DNA of 15,600 bases. Origin: Chitinophagales bacterium. Its GTDB lineage: Bacteria > Bacteroidota > Bacteroidia > Chitinophagales > UBA10324. Both the position numbers and the translations under genes were made by a program. A model generated the notes under the pieces. The model was not told where the DNA came from. It ran no database searches and saw only the letters and a program-made list of their open reading frames with translations. The stretch covers positions 1-15,600 of the forward strand of contig JACCZV010000050.1 of NCBI GenBank assembly GCA_013695775.1, read 5' to 3'. Positions 11,894 through 15,600 of this stretch are shown one piece after another (positions within the stretch are counted from its first letter, which is position 1; the number at the start of each line of letters is the position of its first letter).

Positions 11894-14398
11894 TTACTCC
11901 GGTTCAAAGCCCAATACAAGGTTGAAGGCACCATAATTTTTTAGATAGCCACCGATGGTATTAGATGGTAGGGAAGAGGAGGGATCGTCAAAACGAATGC
12001 CATAGTCGAATCCTACTGTTCCAAAGATTGGTAAGAATACGCGCAAACCTACGCCTACCGCACGGCGCAAATTAAATGGATCGTAATCACTGAACTTATA
12101 CCATGCATTTCCGGCTTCAGCCCACACTGTTCCATATATGAAAGCACTGGGGTTAGTTGAGAAAGGATATCGAAGCTCCGCGGTATATTTATTAAATATC
12201 GGTGCAGCCTTTGCATATGCTTCATCATATCCGCGCTGTGAGATGATATCAACGCCGTATAATGTATATGTCTGTGAAAGACCTGCGCCGCCTACCTCAA
12301 AACGCTCGAAAGGTGACAAGCCAATGTCAGGATTATAATATCCCAGGTAGCCTCCTTTAGCTGCCGTTTTTAAAACAAATTTCCCGAAAACATTAGTGTA
12401 CCATTCTACACCAAATCGCCACTTGTGAAATTCAACGAGGCTGTATTTTTCGGCAATAGGCAATTGGGAATAATCTTTTTTATTAAACAAAGAATATGGG
12501 GGAGTAACCGCTAAGCTGAGGTAGAAGTTAGATCCCCACTTTGGGAAGGTAAAATCGGGCCCGATAGAGTTTCTTCCAAAAGTTTCTTTCAGGCTGATGC
12601 TGTATGCGTCTCCGGTAGAGAAAAAGAAGTCGGTAGAATAATTATCAAGAGAATAGTTGGTTACATTCAATGCAGAGATGAGGGTGAAGAAATCATCAGG
12701 CCATTGCAGTTGTTTACCCAGGCCAAGACTTCCGCCATTGATAACCTGCTTTCCGACATAACTATCAAAATCATATCTAGCAAGTCGTGTTCTGAATAAT
12801 CCTATGGATAAAGAGTTCGGCTTTTTGCCACCCAGCCAGGGTTCAGTGAAACTAATGTTATAAGATTGATAAAATTTTCCATTCGACTGAAAGCGAAGTG
12901 AGAACACCTGTCCGTCGCCCGAGGGGAGGGGCGACCAGGCTTTCGAGTTGAAAAGATTGCGCATTGAAAAATTGTTGAAGCGCACACCCAGTGAACCTAT
13001 CACGCCTGTTCCCGGTCCACCCCAGCCGGCAGAGAGCTCCACCTGGTCAGATGGCTTTTCTTCCACAGAATAGGTTAGGTCTACGGTTCCATTTTCAGGA
13101 TGGGGATCGGTATTGATGCCGAGCTTCTCCGGATCGAAGAAGCCTGTGGCGAGTATCTCGCGCTGCGAGCGGATTACATCTGCACGGCTGAATTTGCTAC
13201 CCGGCGTAGTCCGTATCACACGACGTATCACATGCTCGTGCGTTTTAGAGTTGCCCTCTATATTTACGAGGTTAATCGTAGCCTGCGGGCCCTCATGCAC
13301 ACGCAGCTCAAGGTCTATGGAATCTTTTTCAACGGATACTTCAACAGGGGTAACAGAAAAAAAGAGGTAGCCATCATCCATATAAAGGGAACCTACATCG
13401 CTTCCATTGGGGTCGCCGTTCAGTCGCTTTTGCAAAAAGGATTCATCATAGACATCGCCTTTCTTAATGCGCAAAACAGAATCAAGACGAGAGGCAGTAT
13501 ATTTTGAATTGCCAGACCAGATGATGCGACGGAAATAATATTTATTGCCCTCCGCCATGTTGAGCACTACGTTCAGATTCCCGTCATCATTCTTATATAC
13601 TGTATCTGAAAGAATGTGGGCATCACGATAACCCTTGGTTGAGTAAAAAGCTAATATCTTGGTTTTATCATCCTCATAATCTGATTCTCTGAACTTTGAA
13701 ACCGTGAAGACAGACCAAAAGGAGTTTTCTTTAGTCTTTTTCATCAAGCGGTGCAGCTTACCATCTGAGACAGCTTCATTGCCGGAAAAATTGATGTCGT
13801 CAATCTTCACTCTGTTTCCCTTATCAACATAGATATAATAAAGCATGCTGTTCTGCTGCGACGAATCGGGAGTTTCCCTAATGGTGACCTTTGCATGTGA
13901 ATAGCCCTTTTCTTCATAAAATCCTTTAATGGTAGTGAGCGTATTTACTCTTACATTATCAGTTAGAACCCGGCCTTTATTCAAATTTATTTTCTCTCTA
14001 ATATCATCCTGCTCCGATTTTTTTATACCGCGAAAGGTAAATCCAGAGAGACGCGGCCTCTCTTCCAATGCATAGGTGAGGTAGGCATTTGTGCCATCTG
14101 TATGGTCTACATATATTTTTATGTTTGCGAAAAGATTTTGCTTCCAGAGATTCTTAATGGCTTTTCCAATCTCCTCACTTGGCAGATCAATTTTATCACC
14201 TACATTAATTCCCGATAGGGCTATCAGGATGTCCTTATCTAAGTATTGCGTTCCGGTGATTGTGATTGCTGCAATGGTATATTCTTTAGGGCTTGAAAAA
14301 TCTATAACAAGAGAGTCGTGTTTTATACCATCTGCCTGGGCATATAGAAGCTGCAAGCTAGTTGATAGAAGTATAATGGATAGAAGGAAACTTTTCAT
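11894..14398 (-). CDS. bamA: Outer-membrane protein assembly factor BamA (Omp85)
   Basis: This 834-residue protein inserts beta-barrel proteins into the outer membrane. Residues 1-20 are a Sec signal peptide ending LLYA. Five POTRA domains follow at roughly 38-113, 115-193, 196-283, 286-369 and 373-447, each with the strand-helix-helix-strand pattern and a Gly-Asn or Gly-x turn (ITITGTQYL, NFSGNEA, IWSGNSK, NIEGNSK). The 16-strand barrel begins near 452 (VELSAGWGGPGTG). The Omp85 loop-6 signature appears as QRGY at 721-724, corresponding to the VRGY/F motif. Near the C-terminus the VGVGLRVFLPIFGTVGFDYG segment is characteristic. The final residues are FEPE instead of a terminal Phe, which I believe is common in this phylum. 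Its ATG overlaps the uppS stop codon (ATGA), suggesting coupled translation. Confidence 0.97.
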   Translation of the reverse strand: MKSFLLSIILLSTSLQLLYAQADGIKHDSLVIDFSSPKEYTIAAITITGTQYLDKDILIALSGINVGDKIDLPSEEIGKAIKNLWKQNLFANIKIYVDHTDGTNAYLTYALEERPRLSGFTFRGIKKSEQDDIREKINLNKGRVLTDNVRVNTLTTIKGFYEEKGYSHAKVTIRETPDSSQQNSMLYYIYVDKGNRVKIDDINFSGNEAVSDGKLHRLMKKTKENSFWSVFTVSKFRESDYEDDKTKILAFYSTKGYRDAHILSDTVYKNDDGNLNVVLNMAEGNKYYFRRIIWSGNSKYTASRLDSVLRIKKGDVYDESFLQKRLNGDPNGSDVGSLYMDDGYLFFSVTPVEVSVEKDSIDLELRVHEGPQATINLVNIEGNSKTHEHVIRRVIRTTPGSKFSRADVIRSQREILATGFFDPEKLGINTDPHPENGTVDLTYSVEEKPSDQVELSAGWGGPGTGVIGSLGVRFNNFSMRNLFNSKAWSPLPSGDGQVFSLRFQSNGKFYQSYNISFTEPWLGGKKPNSLSIGLFRTRLARYDFDSYVGKQVINGGSLGLGKQLQWPDDFFTLISALNVTNYSLDNYSTDFFFSTGDAYSISLKETFGRNSIGPDFTFPKWGSNFYLSLAVTPPYSLFNKKDYSQLPIAEKYSLVEFHKWRFGVEWYTNVFGKFVLKTAAKGGYLGYYNPDIGLSPFERFEVGGAGLSQTYTLYGVDIISQRGYDEAYAKAAPIFNKYTAELRYPFSTNPSAFIYGTVWAEAGNAWYKFSDYDPFNLRRAVGVGLRVFLPIFGTVGFDYGIRFDDPSSSLPSNTIGGYLKNYGAFNLVLGFEPE

Positions 14399-15141
14399 AT
14401 CACTTTCACTTGTTCACTTGTTTTGCCAAAGCGTCGCTCTCTTTTTTGAAAATCAACAATTGCCTGGTATAAATCTTCTTTATCGAAATCGGGCCAGAGC
14501 ACCGGAGTAAAATATAATTCGGCATATGCCAACTGCCAAAGCAGATAATTACTTAGGCGTTGTTCACCGCTGGTACGTATCATAAGCTCAGGGTCGGGGT
14601 AGTCGGAAGTATCAAGAGCCTCAGCAATAGTCGTTTCGGTAATATCACTTACACTGAGTAATCCATCCTGAACGTTCAGTGCGAGTTTTTTCATTACCTC
14701 CGTCAATTCCCACCTTGAGCTATAGTTTAGCGCGAGTATGAGTGTGAGCCCTTTATGGTGATGAGTATCATGTATCGCTTCAGCCAATTCCCGTTGACAT
14801 TTTGCGGGCAGTGATGAGATGTTTCCTATTGCACGGAGCCTGATTCTGTTTTCTACCAAAGTGCCCATCTCCTTTCGTATTGTCTCTACAAGTAATTCCA
14901 TCAGGGCGTCCACCTCATGCTGTGGCCGTGCCCAGTTTTCAGTAGAAAACGCATATAAGGTTAAAAATCTAACACCGAGTTCGGCACACGCTTCCGTTGT
15001 AGCACGCACGGCCGACACTCCATTTTGATGGCCGAAGATGCGCATTTCGCCATGCAACTGCGCCCATCGCCCATTGCCATCCATGATAATAGCGATATGT
15101 TCTGGAAGCCGATTTTTATCAATATGGTCTGAAAGCGACAT
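14395..15141 (-). CDS. uppS: Isoprenyl transferase, undecaprenyl diphosphate synthase
   Basis: This 248-residue cis-prenyltransferase extends farnesyl diphosphate with isopentenyl units to the C55 lipid carrier used for peptidoglycan and surface polysaccharides. The catalytic Asp21 lies in IIMDGNGRWAQ. TLYAFSTENW (61-70) and the C-terminal RTSGEQRLSNYLLWQLAYAE signature (189-208) are diagnostic. NYSSRWE (139-145) replaces the NYGGRWE of E. coli, a variant I recall as frequent in Bacteroidota. No signal peptide is visible; the enzyme is cytoplasmic or peripheral. It starts at ATG 15139-15141, 57 bases after porG. Its TGA overlaps the bamA ATG by the four-base ATGA. Confidence 0.97.
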   Translation of the reverse strand: MSLSDHIDKNRLPEHIAIIMDGNGRWAQLHGEMRIFGHQNGVSAVRATTEACAELGVRFLTLYAFSTENWARPQHEVDALMELLVETIRKEMGTLVENRIRLRAIGNISSLPAKCQRELAEAIHDTHHHKGLTLILALNYSSRWELTEVMKKLALNVQDGLLSVSDITETTIAEALDTSDYPDPELMIRTSGEQRLSNYLLWQLAYAELYFTPVLWPDFDKEDLYQAIVDFQKRERRFGKTSEQVKVI

Positions 15142-15198
15142 TAATCAGGGAATAAAGTGCAAGTTAATAAGTATGTATAGAATGACCGCGTATTCGAA

Positions 15199-15600
15199 TT
15201 ATTTCTGATAAGGACAACGATAAGGCCGGAGCGTATATGAAAATCCAAATCCAAAAAAGAAATAATCATCATTTTTTATTGAATCGCCCCGCATCTTGCC
15301 GGGTGCTCCTATCGGCTCGCCCAACACCTCCACACTTGGGTCGGCGAGAAAGGCAACATCTGAACCGCCCTCATGCAGTAGTATGACCGGGTCAGCGTAA
15401 ACGCCGCTCACATCATCCAGATAATCTGTTGCAGTTTTTCTTACAGCAGCCTCTATGTGAAAGGTTGTCATCCGGCCGACCCGAAATTTAAAGCCTCCTC
15501 CGAATATCAGGGCAGAGCTTGTTCTTTTATATCGCTTCAATTCAGGGTACTGAATATAACCCTGTCCCTCGGTGCCCAATGGCTGAAGCTGCACCTTTTG
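15199..15600 (-). CDS. porG: PorG/DUF6089-family outer-membrane protein, C-terminal part (5' end outside window)
   Basis: About 133 C-terminal residues are present. The frame is open to the right-hand edge, so a GTG at 15592-15594 is an internal codon and not a start. The sequence shows LGTEGQG, then GGGFKFRV, IEAAVRKTATDYLDDVSGVYAD and a final FFFGFGFSYTL strand with CPYQK. The TDYLDDVS motif and the Cys-Pro near the end match what I remember of the DUF6089 family, which includes PorG, an outer-membrane barrel that contacts the PorK/PorN ring of the type IX secretion system. Gene order supports this: in Porphyromonas gingivalis, porG directly precedes uppS, bamA and two ompH genes, exactly as here. 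The loop around 'DSIKNDDYFFFGF' is periplasmic or extracellular and of unknown role. The signal peptide lies outside the window. Confidence 0.8.
   Translation of the reverse strand, partial: QKVQLQPLGTEGQGYIQYPELKRYKRTSSALIFGGGFKFRVGRMTTFHIEAAVRKTATDYLDDVSGVYADPVILLHEGGSDVAFLADPSVEVLGEPIGAPGKMRGDSIKNDDYFFFGFGFSYTLRPYRCPYQK

Noticed and set aside
13100..13507. 135-codon open frame on the plus strand inside bamA
   Set aside because: It is antisense to a well-supported bamA reading frame, has no recognisable domain, and its composition follows from the opposite strand.
14091..14510. 139-codon plus-strand open frame spanning the bamA-uppS junction
   Set aside because: Antisense shadow of two strongly supported genes, with no family features of its own.
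1..15600. CRISPR array, insertion sequence, prophage, toxin-antitoxin or defence system
   Set aside because: No regularly spaced repeats, transposase, integrase, phage structural gene or toxin-like pair is visible; every sizeable gene has a housekeeping or envelope assignment.

Overview
The window looks like ordinary chromosomal DNA of a Bacteroidota bacterium, probably a Chitinophagales/Sphingobacteriia-type lineage. The evidence is a DUF3078 protein, a PorG/DUF6089 protein (a type IX secretion component restricted to this phylum), two tandem OmpH/Skp chaperones next to BamA, a group-II geranylgeranylglyceryl-phosphate synthase, weak or absent Shine-Dalgarno sequences, and a promoter-like TTTG-N20-TAnnTTTG element of the Bacteroidota type. 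I see no prophage, insertion sequence, CRISPR array, toxin-antitoxin pair or defence island. No gap between genes exceeds about 245 bases.

Layout, left to right. (1) Bases 1-1213: the C-terminal end of a DUF3078 gene (+), a HAD-family phosphatase (-) and a CAU-anticodon tRNA (-). (2) 1367-3318: an NAD(P)-dependent aldehyde dehydrogenase of the succinate-semialdehyde type (+), converging on a TetR-family regulator (-). (3) 3563-5869, all +: an archaeal-type prenylglyceryl-phosphate synthase with a good candidate promoter, then the ribosome-assembly GTPase rsgA and the D-aminoacyl-tRNA deacylase dtd as a close pair. (4) 8529 down to 5901, all -: a small Cys-containing lipoprotein, feoA and feoB, apparently one ferrous-iron uptake operon. 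A perfect inverted repeat lies 22 bases upstream of it. (5) 8671-9783 (+): a GT28/MurG-like glycosyltransferase with a TTG start, divergent from the feo operon. (6) 15600 down to 9805, all -: porG (partial), uppS, bamA, two ompH/skp genes and murI. This is the envelope-biogenesis cluster that recurs across Bacteroidota.

How they work together. The large right-hand cluster joins lipid-carrier synthesis (UppS), peptidoglycan precursor supply (MurI), outer-membrane protein insertion (BamA with periplasmic OmpH/Skp chaperones) and type IX secretion (PorG). uppS and bamA overlap by four bases (ATGA), so their translation is probably coupled. The feo genes import Fe(II). rsgA and dtd serve translation. 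The prenylglyceryl-phosphate synthase stands out because it catalyses the first committed step of archaeal ether-lipid synthesis.

The window is mostly housekeeping. I do not see a clearly undescribed multi-gene system. The items most worth a second look are the lipoprotein and inverted repeat at the head of the feo operon and the ether-lipid-type enzyme. Several genes (the HAD phosphatase, feoA, the glycosyltransferase and murI) appear to start with GTG or TTG, which automated callers may trim or extend wrongly.
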